A stretch of DNA of 50,313 nucleotides from Peptoniphilaceae bacterium (GCA_028723425.1 JAQYEZ010000014.1:1-50313); one strand, 5' to 3'; shown: positions 22,719-33,068, counted from the first letter of the stretch. Notes: generated by a model not told the origin, from the letters alone. Made by a program: numbers and translations.

Positions 22719-23539
22719 GGATCATAACCGCTTACGCGGATAAAACAGCTTTAAAATATATGAATCTTTTCTAGACTTGGGATCACCCCCGCTTACGCGG
22801 ATAAAACAAAATAAACTTTTCAACTTCATCCCAAACTATAGGATCACCCCCGCTTACGCGGATAAAACCTTTATCTCCATTCATCTTTTCACATAGAGCA
22901 GGGATCACCCCCGCTTACGCGGATAAAACATGGTAATACCAAGTCTTTACCTTTGTTATCTAGGATCACCCCCGCTTACGCGGATAAAACCTTTATCTCC
23001 ATTCATCTTTTCACATAGAGCAGGGATCACCCCCGCTTACGCGGATAAAACTTATAAAGGGTTTTTCTTTCCTTTTCTTTGTTAGGATCACCCCCGCTTA
23101 CGCGGATAAAACCACTCTTGCTTCAAGTTCTAATTCGCGCCTATAGGATCACCCCCGCTTACGCGGATAAAACTTTCCTTCTGATACTAAGCCGTTAAGC
23201 CAAATAGGATCACCCCCGCTTACGCGGATAAAACTGAACGAATAATGGAGTAAATAAATGATTACCAGGATCACCCCCGCTTACGCGGATAAAACGATTT
23301 TCAAATTCGCCCTTTATTGTTTTCTTTGGGATCACCCCCGCTTACGCGGATAAAACCACGCCGTGAAGAGTGGATGGCAACCCAAGCTAGGATCACCCCC
23401 GCTTACGCGGATAAAACGGCCCGCATAAGGTCCGGAAAAGCTTCCGGCAAGGATCACCCCCGCTTACGCGGATAAAACTTCTTTAGCCGTGGTATAATAA
23501 ATATGTGGATAGGATCACCCCCGCTTACGCGGATAAAAC
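22719..23539 (-). CRISPR. Type I-E CRISPR array, 14 repeats and 13 spacers
   Basis: Fourteen 28-bp repeats with a strict 61-bp period (33-bp spacers). Read leftward, the repeat is GTTTTATCCGCG-TAA-GCGGGGGTGATCC, a classic I-E palindrome form close to those of streptococcal I-E arrays. The copy at 22719-22746 is changed (CATAACCGC for CACCCCCGC), marking the trailer; the leader is on the cas2 side. Spacers at 22869-22901 and 22991-23023 are identical. Two of the leader-proximal spacers (23357-23389, 23418-23450) are more GC-rich than the host. Array transcript is on the same strand as cas genes. Confidence 0.98.
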
Positions 23540-23572
23540 ACTAAACAATTGCATAAATTTAGCTATTGTTTA
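23540..23572 (-). promoter_or_regulatory. Very short CRISPR leader with inverted repeat
   Basis: Only 23 bp separate the cas2 stop from the first repeat. Within 23542-23572 TAAACAATTGC pairs with GCTATTGTTTA (10 of 11), spanning the cas2 stop codon. Integration signals and any array promoter must therefore overlap the end of the cas2 coding sequence. Confidence 0.5.
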
Positions 23573-24483
23573 TTTAGATCCTCTAAAAATTTCCCCACTT
23601 TGGTTGAAAGCTCATAGGTTAATTTTGCATCTTCTAGCGCCCTATGAGGTTGGTCTTTTTCTATCTGGTATTGTTTTAAAATGTTTGAAAGTTTGTATGA
23701 TGATAGATATTTTTTCTCTTTTTTTACATAGACTAGTAAATCATATTTTTTATTTTTTATTTGAGATTTTCCCATTTGCCTTAATGCCATATTTATAAAC
23801 TTCAGATCAAAGTCTAAATTATAAGCTACTATAGGAGCATCTTCTATAAATTTTATAAATTCTTCCATTACATTTTCAAGATCTCTACCTTCGTTTTTTA
23901 TCAGTGTATCATCTATTTTGGTCAATTCTCTTATTTGTTTAGGTATTGGTTTATAAGTTTTTACCAAGCTTTGAAAATAGTTTATCTTATCTTCTTCTAT
24001 TTTTACAGCCCCTATTTCTATTATTTTATTCTTTTTATAGTCAAGTCCATCTGTTTCTATATCTATGATAACATATGGTTTTGATTTTTGATTATATTTT
24101 GTATTTAAATTGGAATTTTTTCTTCCAGAATATTTATGAGAATTTCTAAGTTTAGCTTGCTTACTAAAGCCTAATTTGTATTTTTGATCTTCTTGTTTTT
24201 CTTGATCTTCTTTTATTAGGATAAGTGGTAGTCCATCATAGTCTATAGCTTTTCTTTTTGTATTTATAGTATCAAATTTATAGCCTATTTCATTTCTATA
24301 GGAATAGGATATAGTTGCTTGACCGTCTCCAATATTTTCTCTTATCCTATTCCATAGCTTTTCTCTAACTTTTGTATTAAAGTTTCCAACATATACTCCA
24401 CTTGCTATTTCCTGCATCCATTTGCTTAAATCTCCTCTTAAAGAGTTTGTTACATTGGTTAAGGTTACTACTGTTAGTGGCAA
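23563..24483 (-). CDS. cas2: Cas2 fused to a DnaQ-like 3'-5' exonuclease (type I-E)
   Basis: 306 aa. Residues 1 to about 95 are I-E-type Cas2 (MPLTVVTLTNVTNSLRGDLSKW, split here from one stretch: LRGDLSKWMQEIASGVYVG). After a charged linker of about 40 residues comes a DEDDh exonuclease: DIETDG (Asp141, Glu143), AYNLDFDLKF, HRALEDAKL. Fusions of this kind are known in streptococcal I-E systems, where the exonuclease trims prespacers before integration. The start is a TTG at 24483, preceded by AGAAGGTGATT inside the end of cas1; the upstream in-frame ATG has no such site. Stop lies 23 bp from the first repeat. Confidence 0.93.
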   Translation of the reverse strand: MPLTVVTLTNVTNSLRGDLSKWMQEIASGVYVGNFNTKVREKLWNRIRENIGDGQATISYSYRNEIGYKFDTINTKRKAIDYDGLPLILIKEDQEKQEDQKYKLGFSKQAKLRNSHKYSGRKNSNLNTKYNQKSKPYVIIDIETDGLDYKKNKIIEIGAVKIEEDKINYFQSLVKTYKPIPKQIRELTKIDDTLIKNEGRDLENVMEEFIKFIEDAPIVAYNLDFDLKFINMALRQMGKSQIKNKKYDLLVYVKKEKKYLSSYKLSNILKQYQIEKDQPHRALEDAKLTYELSTKVGKFLEDLNKQ

Positions 24484-24484
24484 T

Positions 24485-25426
<942 letters not shown>

Positions 25427-26059
25427 CTAATCTGCCACTTTTATCACAGTCATTAAACCACAACCATAAGCTTTTTTCTTGCCAAAACCTTGGGTTAAAC
25501 TTCTATAAAATAGGTCCTTGTCAGTAACTGTTAATAGGCCTTCATAGGTTACTTTACTTAGATTTACCAACTTTTTCCCCTCTTTTTTTAAGGGTACAAA
25601 TTTTCTTTCCACTATAGCAAAGTCTTCAAGCTTTAGTTTGAAACCATTTTTTTCGCTTCTTTCTAATAAAAAGTTTGCCTGATCATAATAATTTAGGAGT
25701 GGATATACTCGGCCCCTCTTGGATATTTCTTCTTTTCTAGAAACAATAGGATTTAAAGTCACCCTAAATCTCATCTTATCTCCTTGATTTATAGTGGAAA
25801 GATATTTATCATAGGATTTAAACCTTGCTGTTGATTTTACTCCAAATTTTTCCAATTTATTGATATCTGGACTATTCTCACTTACTATAATAAGATATTT
25901 TCTACCATTTATTTTATCAATTCTCCAAAGCTTTCTGCTTCTTTTTCCTTCTTCATCAGGAAAACTATCCTCAACCCAAGAATGGTAGACTCCAAGATGA
26001 CTTAATTCTTTCATTTTTTTCCTATTGTTAAGATCTATTTCTACTTGTGATATATACAT
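25427..26059 (-). CDS. cas6e: Cas6e crRNA-processing endoribonuclease (Cse3)
   Basis: 210 aa, two ferredoxin-like folds. MYISQVEID is the signature N-terminus, His26 in GVYHSWVED is the expected catalytic His region, and the C-terminal glycine-rich loop is LTQGFGKKKAYGCGLM. It cuts the array transcript within the repeat hairpin. AAGGAG precedes the ATG; 2 bp separate it from cas5e. Confidence 0.95.
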   Translation of the reverse strand: MYISQVEIDLNNRKKMKELSHLGVYHSWVEDSFPDEEGKRSRKLWRIDKINGRKYLIIVSENSPDINKLEKFGVKSTARFKSYDKYLSTINQGDKMRFRVTLNPIVSRKEEISKRGRVYPLLNYYDQANFLLERSEKNGFKLKLEDFAIVERKFVPLKKEGKKLVNLSKVTYEGLLTVTDKDLFYRSLTQGFGKKKAYGCGLMTVIKVAD

Positions 26060-26061
26060 AT

Positions 26062-26766
26062 TTACTCCTTAACATTTTCAAAAATATCATGATCTGTATC
26101 TTGAAGTTTTTCTATATTTATATCTATCCTAGCTTCACTTCTATTTTTAAAGATTCTTTCTTTTTTTGAAAAAGAAAGGACCCTATCTTTTCTCATTTCG
26201 CTATAGGATAAATTTTCATTCTCATCAATTAAATCTTTATCTGCATATATAGATAAATTTGATAAATGCGTATCCTTGTACCATTTTTGGGCAAGCCATG
26301 GATAAGTCTTTAAGTTTTGAATTGGTCCGTAATTATTTTTTTCTATAAAGAAATCGGCATTTATTGGAACAGACTTTCTGCCCAAGAATAATTGATAGTA
26401 TGGATTTTTTAGAGCATACTCTATTTTCTCCATCAAATCTTCATCATTTGAACCGATAGCTACAAGAAAAATACTATCTTCCAAATAATATCTATCCGTT
26501 AAATATACATTTTTCTTATTATATTCATGTCTTGCTACTTGGAAATCTTTTGTAACAGCTCCTATTTGATCAACCCTTAAAGCAAAATCAATTTTGTTTA
26601 ATTCTTGAATTTCTTTATCTTGGTCTCTCTTGTAGCCAAAAGCTGCAGCAAGCATACCTATTAGAGCAGATTTTGAAGGATGAAGATCAGTATGTCTGAT
26701 ATTAAAATGAGAATTTGTGCCCCAAGATTGTAAAGGAGATGCAAATTTCAATAAAATCGTTGACAT
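26062..26766 (-). CDS. cas5e: Cas5e Cascade subunit (CasD)
   Basis: 234 aa. The N-terminus MSTILLKFASPLQSWG and HPSKSALIGMLAAAFG are diagnostic of Cas5e; FLGRKSVPI is a further conserved patch. It caps the 5' handle of the crRNA in Cascade. Start at 26766 preferred: GGAG precedes it and it sits one base after the cas7e stop (TAATATG), whereas the ATG 12 bases upstream has no ribosome site. Confidence 0.95.
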   Translation of the reverse strand: MSTILLKFASPLQSWGTNSHFNIRHTDLHPSKSALIGMLAAAFGYKRDQDKEIQELNKIDFALRVDQIGAVTKDFQVARHEYNKKNVYLTDRYYLEDSIFLVAIGSNDEDLMEKIEYALKNPYYQLFLGRKSVPINADFFIEKNNYGPIQNLKTYPWLAQKWYKDTHLSNLSIYADKDLIDENENLSYSEMRKDRVLSFSKKERIFKNRSEARIDINIEKLQDTDHDIFENVKE

Positions 26767-26767
26767 A

Positions 26768-27841
26768 TTATTCTCCATCTTCTTCTAATTTTTCATCTAT
26801 TTCTGTTTTTAAACCTTCTAAAAGTTTAGTTAAAGATTCCTCTTCTTTAATATCAGATTTTGTATTTTCAGTTGTTACATATGAAGCAAATATAGGCTTT
26901 TGGGTAAATTTTTCTACCTTGTAATATTCATCAAATAATTTTTCTATGGATTTTTCTACATAGCCATCTGTTGACCTTACTGGTTTTTCAAAAGCACTTA
27001 CAAGATTAACTGGCCTATCTTCTCTTAAAGTTACCAAGACTAGCTGTGGTAATGTTTGGTTTGCAAAAGTATTTACTTTGCCTGTTGGAAGAGATTTTAC
27101 AAAGGCCTCTACAAATAATTGTAAGGTATTTATTGTAGCTTTCTTATCTTTTAATTGTTTAAACAAGTCGTGAACAGCAACATTTGCATAACGATATAGT
27201 GTTGATGAATTAAATTCTATAGTGCCAAGCATGCCAGCTCCTACATTTGATTGATCATTAGAAAAGTCATCTATAGCTGTATAGAAATCAAATTCTTGGT
27301 CTATTGGGTGAGTTGAAATTGCATGAGCAACTTGAGATGATGCTTCTTCGTTCAAATTTGAATCATCTGCTACCATTCTTCCGAAAAGAGCAATATCTAT
27401 AGCTGGATTTTCTTTTAAGATATCTTTTAAAACTTTCTTATCTTCTTTTTCTAGACTTGCCTTTGCCAATCTTTCTGCTTGAGTATTGCCCAAAAAGAAT
27501 AAAGCCTTAGCCTTTTGATTTGCAGTTTTTACTCCAGCATCATTTATGGTCTTCTCTGCTAATTTCATTGCTTCTTCATAAGAAATTGATGAGTCTATTT
27601 CCCTTATTTTTCTTGCTAGATAGTCAACTATATTTAAAGTTCTTACCCCAACATTTAAAGACTCAGAATTTTCTTTAAAATAATCTCTCATGGCTTTTTT
27701 CCAAGCTTGTGAAGATACTCTGGCTCTTCTTACTCCACCGTATTGGGCAGTTTTTGGTGATCCTGTATCATCCCTATTGATATTTGATGGTGGTAATGTT
27801 TGTATTGCATGTACATCTAAAAATAAGTTACTCTTCTTCAT
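26768..27841 (-). CDS. cas7e: Cas7e Cascade backbone subunit (CasC/Cse4)
   Basis: 357 aa. The N-terminus LDVHAIQTLPPSNINRDDTGSPKTA and GGVRRARVSSQAWKKAMR are typical Cas7e sequences (shown in parts), with GAGMLGTIEFNSSTLYRYA in the middle. Six copies coat the crRNA spacer. GGAGAAA precedes the ATG, which lies 14 bp inside cse2. Confidence 0.96.
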   Translation of the reverse strand: MKKSNLFLDVHAIQTLPPSNINRDDTGSPKTAQYGGVRRARVSSQAWKKAMRDYFKENSESLNVGVRTLNIVDYLARKIREIDSSISYEEAMKLAEKTINDAGVKTANQKAKALFFLGNTQAERLAKASLEKEDKKVLKDILKENPAIDIALFGRMVADDSNLNEEASSQVAHAISTHPIDQEFDFYTAIDDFSNDQSNVGAGMLGTIEFNSSTLYRYANVAVHDLFKQLKDKKATINTLQLFVEAFVKSLPTGKVNTFANQTLPQLVLVTLREDRPVNLVSAFEKPVRSTDGYVEKSIEKLFDEYYKVEKFTQKPIFASYVTTENTKSDIKEEESLTKLLEGLKTEIDEKLEEDGE

Positions 27842-28439
27842 TTTCTTCTCCTTTTTCTATCTTCTTAAAACTATAATAATTCCTTGACCACTTTAATCTA
27901 ATACTTTCTTGGTAGCCTAGCAAATAATAGAACAAATCTTCTGCAAGTTTTGCATAGGAAACCTTTGCTTGATTTTTCTTTTTAGCTTTTAAAAGGCTAA
28001 CCATTTGCCTTAAATAATGTGAAAATTCTTCATAAGTTGATGCTGTGATCATCGCATTAAATCTTCTATCTATTGCTTTACTATCTTCTACATCTCTTAG
28101 AATTTTAAGAGAATAGCCCATATTTTGCCATCTGTTCTCCTCATCCGTAAGAACACTTTCAGATATGCCTTGTTGATGAAGTGCATATAATTGTAGACTT
28201 GTTATTATTGCCAATTCTTCTTTACTTAATTTAGAACTATTGCCCAAAAATTCTTCAGGCATATTTTCAAAAATAAAGGCAAAAGCATCCATATTATCTA
28301 CAAGTGGCTTATTTATAGAATTTCTTAGATTAGCTAGAGTAGCCTTTTTTAAAGGCTCATTTTTCATAGTATCTAATTTTATCAAAATTCTACTTGCAAC
28401 TGCATATAGGCTGGTCCTTTTGTTAATTTTTTCATCCAT
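27828..28439 (-). CDS. cse2: Cse2 Cascade small subunit (CasB/Cas11e)
   Basis: 203 aa, all helical. RFNAMITASTYEEFSHYLRQMVSLL is the most conserved stretch (given in parts: RRFNAMITAS, HYLRQMVSLL). As a dimer it stabilises the R-loop. It overlaps cse1 by 8 bp and cas7e by 14 bp. Weak sequence conservation is normal for this subunit; position supports the call. Confidence 0.92.
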   Translation of the reverse strand: MDEKINKRTSLYAVASRILIKLDTMKNEPLKKATLANLRNSINKPLVDNMDAFAFIFENMPEEFLGNSSKLSKEELAIITSLQLYALHQQGISESVLTDEENRWQNMGYSLKILRDVEDSKAIDRRFNAMITASTYEEFSHYLRQMVSLLKAKKKNQAKVSYAKLAEDLFYYLLGYQESIRLKWSRNYYSFKKIEKGEENEEE

Positions 28440-30165
28440 TTTTCTTCTCCAATAATTTCAGATCGTTATTGATATTATATTCAAAACGATTATAAGCTAT
28501 AGCAACATTTAATAATTCTTCTTTTTCTACTCCTTTTACTCTCCTTTTTACCTCTCTACCCTTATAGTCTCTTGGTGTAGATTTTTCCAAAACAAATTCT
28601 GCTTCTTTTGTAACAATATCATATAATTTTTTTCTCCATTCAAATATTTTCTCATCCTTATCATCATCGTATTTGATACTTATTAACCAATCCCTAAAAG
28701 GTCTATCTACCAAAAAATACATCTTTTCAATACTTTTATCTATAAAACTACCAGTCTTATCATTTCTTATTAGAGAAAGATCTGTCAAAAAGTTTTTATA
28801 TACAAAATCTATTATTCTTTTGGTTTGATCCACTGTTAAATTAATATAAGTAGTCCAATTATTTTTATCCAAATCAGTCAATATGAATTGTCTGAGATTT
28901 AAGTTATCATAAGTTTGATCTGTAGGTCTCCAGGATGTTGCATTTTTATCATCTTGCATACTTATACTATTTACAGTTACCTTATAATCTCCTATTATTT
29001 CTTTTATTTTTTCAAGCCATGCAATTAGACCTGGTCTTTTGTATCTATGCTCGCTACTTTCTGGTGTATCTGTGACCAAAAGTCCAAAAGATCTCCATAA
29101 ATATTGGTTAGGATTGTGTTTTTTTGGAGTATAGAAGTCTTTATTTTCACCTTGATTATTAAATCTCCAAACTGTCATCGGTTCAAAAAAATATGATCTA
29201 TGGTCTAAATCAGGCATTTTTACAGCATACATATAAAATGGCTTATCTTCTGTAAAGTCTAAATCTATATTTATGGCTCTAGACCAGTTTGTATATAACT
29301 GACTTAGATTATCTGGATTTAAGCCCAAAAATGCCAAGTCAACATATTCTATACCGCTGTATTCCCAGCAAGGTTTTTGAATATTATTTTCCCCATCATC
29401 TATACCTTGCCTATCTAGAATAAGATTTAACATTAGAGTTTCAAACAAATTATTTCCTTCTAAATAAATACCTCCCAAATCAAAAATCCAGCCTTTAGAT
29501 TTTTTATATTCTTCTCTCTTAAAAACTGTCTTATCTGATAAGCCCGAATAGCCTTGAAAAGTAATTATCCATCTAGCAATTTCTGCATAAGTCATAATGT
29601 CCTTAGCCTTATTTTGAGAATATTTTGGAGAAAATAAAGATGTCTTATTTTCGCTTTCTGAAATCAATCTATTTATATTTTTACCAAAAATTTTTCCAGG
29701 CTCTTTTTTATTTATCTTATCAGCAGAAATATCCTCATACAAAACTTGATAGAATGGGTATTTTTCATCAATAAGATTAAAGTGATCTTTCCATTTTAAT
29801 AAATAATCTTTAATTATTGGAGGAAACTCTCCTTTAATCCAAAGTTTTTGCCAAGTATCAAAAAGTTCTATGCTGTAATCATCTTGGTCTTCTTCATCGT
29901 AAATAACATTTGTTTGAAAATATCTTTGATCAAGTTTTATTTGTGGATAGTTCTTACCATCTGCATCAAAGCGGGAAAAAACTGTGTGCAAAACAGCAAG
30001 CAAGACTCTCATAAGTGCAAAATCTTGAGTTTTGGAATCCCCTGCTAAGCCCAAATACTTGTGAGCATTTTCAAATACTTCTATTAAAGATACATCCTCA
30101 CTTGTACCTTTTTGATCACTAATAACCGATATCCATTTTTCTTCTAGTAAATTATATAGTCCCAC
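28432..30165 (-). CDS. cse1: Cse1 Cascade large subunit (CasA/Cas8e)
   Basis: 577 aa. It recognises the PAM and recruits Cas3. The N-terminal NLLEEKWISV and GDSKTQDFALMRVLLAVLH match the family, as do LFSPKYSQNKAKDI and WRSFGLLV. It starts with GTG directly after the cas3 TGA (AAAGGAT upstream) with no gap, so the two are coupled. Confidence 0.95.
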   Translation of the reverse strand: MGLYNLLEEKWISVISDQKGTSEDVSLIEVFENAHKYLGLAGDSKTQDFALMRVLLAVLHTVFSRFDADGKNYPQIKLDQRYFQTNVIYDEEDQDDYSIELFDTWQKLWIKGEFPPIIKDYLLKWKDHFNLIDEKYPFYQVLYEDISADKINKKEPGKIFGKNINRLISESENKTSLFSPKYSQNKAKDIMTYAEIARWIITFQGYSGLSDKTVFKREEYKKSKGWIFDLGGIYLEGNNLFETLMLNLILDRQGIDDGENNIQKPCWEYSGIEYVDLAFLGLNPDNLSQLYTNWSRAINIDLDFTEDKPFYMYAVKMPDLDHRSYFFEPMTVWRFNNQGENKDFYTPKKHNPNQYLWRSFGLLVTDTPESSEHRYKRPGLIAWLEKIKEIIGDYKVTVNSISMQDDKNATSWRPTDQTYDNLNLRQFILTDLDKNNWTTYINLTVDQTKRIIDFVYKNFLTDLSLIRNDKTGSFIDKSIEKMYFLVDRPFRDWLISIKYDDDKDEKIFEWRKKLYDIVTKEAEFVLEKSTPRDYKGREVKRRVKGVEKEELLNVAIAYNRFEYNINNDLKLLEKKNG

Positions 30166-32934
30166 TCATTGTATCCTTTCTAATTTTTTTATTTTTAAGC
30201 CGTATTTTTCGCTATATATAAGTTTAAAATCTCCAATTATAAATTCATTATTTTCATCAAATATTATGCCAAGACTTCCCTTTAACCAAGCTTGGTCCTG
30301 CCATACTTTTAAATATTTTAAATTATATTTTTCCAAATTTTCTATAGTTTTGTCTATATTATAAATATTGGATAAAATCGTTGGCAATTTTAAGCTATTA
30401 TTAGCAATCTTTTTTGCTATCTTATTTTCATTTATTCTCTCTGAAATATCCTTATCTTCTCCAAAGATACCATAGCCCTTGCCAATCTTTTTTAAAGCTA
30501 TAACTTCTATAGTGTCATTTGAATCTCTTACTTGTGCATTTGCTTTTTCTTCTGTTTTTAAAATAGCATCTCCTTGAAGCCAATCCACCATGGTTTTTTC
30601 CCTGCGATTTTTCCTTTGACTTAAAAGATATACTTTTGCCTTTGCCTTTTTCTTTTCTTTGAAAACCTCATCTTCTCGCAGAAAATCTTCATATTTATTA
30701 TTTAATTCATAACTTAAATCCAATTTATCATCTGAGTAAACTTTCTGAACTAGTTTTGATATATCTGAAGGAATTTCAATTTTTTCCGGCAAATAATACT
30801 GACTTCTTGCAAGTATATAGGCACCGTAAACAGCAAGGGAACCTTTTTCAAAATCAAAATCTTTGTTCATACACCCTACATAAACTACAGGTTCCTTGTA
30901 GGCCAAAGGTCTATCTTCTCTTTGGTGTCTATGAAGTCTTCCAATCCTTTGAATCATCAAATCCATTGGAGCAAGATCTGTTATCAATACGTCAAAGTCA
31001 ATGTCTATTGATTGTTCAATCACCTGAGTTCCTATGATTATTTTTTTCTTAGGTCTTTTTCCTCCTTTACCAATCATATCTAGCAAAGCTTTTTCTTTTT
31101 TTGCTCTTTGGGTCGCTATAAAATTTGAGTGAAGTAGGTCTACCCTATCCTCTCCAAAAATATCAGCACATTTTTCTGCTAATTCTTGAGATTTTTTTAC
31201 AGTATTTACAATTACGCCAATAATTCCATCCTTTTTTGACAATTCTTCTATCAATGGCAAAAGATCATCTGAATAATATTTTTCTATGCTTATAATCTTT
31301 GCTTGACCTTGTGAAAAATCAGTATATTGCTTTATATCCTCTCCGTCCGTATAGGAAATTAAGGGATAAGCATCTTTTGATAAATTTTTACGCTTTTCTT
31401 TAATATCAGTCTTACGAACTCCCATGCCCAAAAGGTAGGCTTGTAACATCTCTTCTCTTTTTTCAGCAGGAAGAGTTGCAGAAAGCAAAATCACTGGAAC
31501 TTGATATGAGCCAAGCCATCTTATAGACTCTAGTAGGTATTGATCCATATAGATATCATAGGCATGTACCTCATCTATAACTACAACTTTTTTATCAAAA
31601 CCCAAATGCCTTAAAGCTACGTGTTTTTGCTTTAAAGACATTAATAAAAACTGATCTACAGTTCCAATAACAAAATCATCAAGAGAAGTTTTCTTTCTAC
31701 CAGCAAACCATTCATTGATTACAACCGTCTGATTTTCTAACTCTTTATCTGTTAGATCTATATTTACATTTGAAGAAAGAGAAATAAAATCCTCATTTAA
31801 TGAAGCCTTACCATGGGCAAGCCTTATACCATGTTTCTTGTCCAAATCAGCATCTATTTTCTCTAACCAATCTTCTATTCTAGGAAATATAGCATTTGAT
31901 GTAGCCTGGGTGGGCAAGCCAAAAAACAAGCCACTCCTATTTGTCTTATAAGCTAGTTCTTCTACTCCTATAAGGGCTGACTCAGTCTTTCCCATGCCCA
32001 TAGGTGCTTCAAAAATAAAAATTCCTGGAGCACTTGTATTATAGATAACTTTTTCAAATTTCTCTTGTGCTTGTCTAGGAGAAAAACCAAAGCGAATTTT
32101 AAATATATTTTCTCCTAAATTATTTTCTATATCAAAAACATCTTCTGCCTGCCAAGTAGTAGAAGTGGCCCACTTTTCATAAGCTTTAATAGGTCTACTA
32201 TCTTTATTTATAACTTCGGCTTCATCGATATTAATAAGAGGAAAATAATTATTATTGGATGCTATCCAGTCTGCCATAATCAAAAGTGCTGATAAAATTA
32301 TTTGTGTGTTTTTTGGTATAGGTGGTAGATCTTTGAGATTTTCAAAGCCATTATCAATTAAGGCACTTTCTATAATTTCTTCTTGAACTTTTTTCCAAAG
32401 TTTATAATCTAAATCTTCTGGATTTTCGACCTTATAGTAATTGCTAATTAAAGATTTTTGTTGAATTATTTGACTTTTTGAAGGAGGTTTACCATGATGT
32501 GAACCTACTATACTAGCAAGATCTTCTCCAAAGCCATTCCAAACAAGTATCATCTGCCCTGCCAAGGCATGGAAAGTTTTCTCAGCAAAAGAAAGACTTT
32601 TATCAAAATCTCTAAATCCTGCCATTCTTAACTTTTCCATCAAAGAGTATTCTAAGTCTTCTGTAGAAAAATTCGTTTTGGTTGTCTGAAAATTATATGT
32701 AGCCTTACCAAGATCGTGAATTTGACATAAAAATGTAAATAATTTCTTACTATCATCTTGGTCAAAAAACCCGAGTTCTTCACTAATTCTAAATTTCTGA
32801 CCTTGACTTAACCAGTTCTCCCACAACAAAGCTCCTATATCTCTGGTGTCAATCAAGTGTTGGTAAAGTGATAGCCATTTATTCGATACTTCTCCTACTT
32901 CTTTTTTTGCCCATAAATATTTGCTCATTTCCAT
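30166..32934 (-). CDS. cas3: Cas3 helicase-nuclease (type I-E)
   Basis: 922 aa. An N-terminal HD nuclease (LCQIHDLGKATYNF with His73-Asp74; VGSHHGKPP) is followed by an SF2 helicase: Walker A APMGMGKTES, DEVH box VVIDEVHAYD, motif III LLSATLP, motif VI IQRIGRLHRH, and a C-terminal accessory domain. It shreds DNA unwound from Cascade-marked targets. The ATG at 32934 follows AAAGGTGAT. It is the first gene of the operon, downstream of an extended -10 promoter overlapped by a cre site. Confidence 0.97.
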   Translation of the reverse strand: MEMSKYLWAKKEVGEVSNKWLSLYQHLIDTRDIGALLWENWLSQGQKFRISEELGFFDQDDSKKLFTFLCQIHDLGKATYNFQTTKTNFSTEDLEYSLMEKLRMAGFRDFDKSLSFAEKTFHALAGQMILVWNGFGEDLASIVGSHHGKPPSKSQIIQQKSLISNYYKVENPEDLDYKLWKKVQEEIIESALIDNGFENLKDLPPIPKNTQIILSALLIMADWIASNNNYFPLINIDEAEVINKDSRPIKAYEKWATSTTWQAEDVFDIENNLGENIFKIRFGFSPRQAQEKFEKVIYNTSAPGIFIFEAPMGMGKTESALIGVEELAYKTNRSGLFFGLPTQATSNAIFPRIEDWLEKIDADLDKKHGIRLAHGKASLNEDFISLSSNVNIDLTDKELENQTVVINEWFAGRKKTSLDDFVIGTVDQFLLMSLKQKHVALRHLGFDKKVVVIDEVHAYDIYMDQYLLESIRWLGSYQVPVILLSATLPAEKREEMLQAYLLGMGVRKTDIKEKRKNLSKDAYPLISYTDGEDIKQYTDFSQGQAKIISIEKYYSDDLLPLIEELSKKDGIIGVIVNTVKKSQELAEKCADIFGEDRVDLLHSNFIATQRAKKEKALLDMIGKGGKRPKKKIIIGTQVIEQSIDIDFDVLITDLAPMDLMIQRIGRLHRHQREDRPLAYKEPVVYVGCMNKDFDFEKGSLAVYGAYILARSQYYLPEKIEIPSDISKLVQKVYSDDKLDLSYELNNKYEDFLREDEVFKEKKKAKAKVYLLSQRKNRREKTMVDWLQGDAILKTEEKANAQVRDSNDTIEVIALKKIGKGYGIFGEDKDISERINENKIAKKIANNSLKLPTILSNIYNIDKTIENLEKYNLKYLKVWQDQAWLKGSLGIIFDENNEFIIGDFKLIYSEKYGLKIKKLERIQ

Positions 32935-32964
32935 AAATATCACCTTTACTAATATATGCAGTGG

Positions 32965-32978
32965 TGTAAACGTTTTCT
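32965..32978 (+). promoter_or_regulatory. cre (CcpA) site on the cas operon start point
   Basis: TGTAAACGTTTTCT matches the cre consensus TGWAARCGYTWNCW at all 14 positions. It lies immediately after the -10 of the cas3 promoter, where CcpA binding represses. Confidence 0.7.
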
Positions 32979-32980
32979 AT

Positions 32981-32989
32981 ATTATACCA
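32981..32989 (-). promoter_or_regulatory. Extended -10 promoter of the cas operon
   Basis: Minus strand TGGTATAAT, the TATAAT at 32986-32981, gives a start near 32974 and a 5' leader of about 40 bases. The -35 region is poor, as is common with TGn extended elements. Confidence 0.65.
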
Positions 32990-33034
32990 CTAATTTTAAT
33001 ATTTATAAAATAGATTTATCTTAACTTAATAAGA

Positions 33035-33064
33035 AAACCTAAAAAATGTCAAAAACTAGTATTT
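33035..33064 (-). terminator. Weak terminator after fruK
   Basis: CCTAAAT...ATTTTTTAGG with T-rich tail TTTTCTTATT on the minus strand. Loop is long, so termination may be partial and some fruK transcripts may enter the cas operon. Confidence 0.4.
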
Positions 33065-33068
33065 AGGC

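Noticed and set aside
22108-22719. Orphan repeat to array distance of 611 bp, near ten array units
   Set aside because: The interval is one base off, contains an intact gene and a gene scrap, and shows no other repeats, so the match is probably chance.
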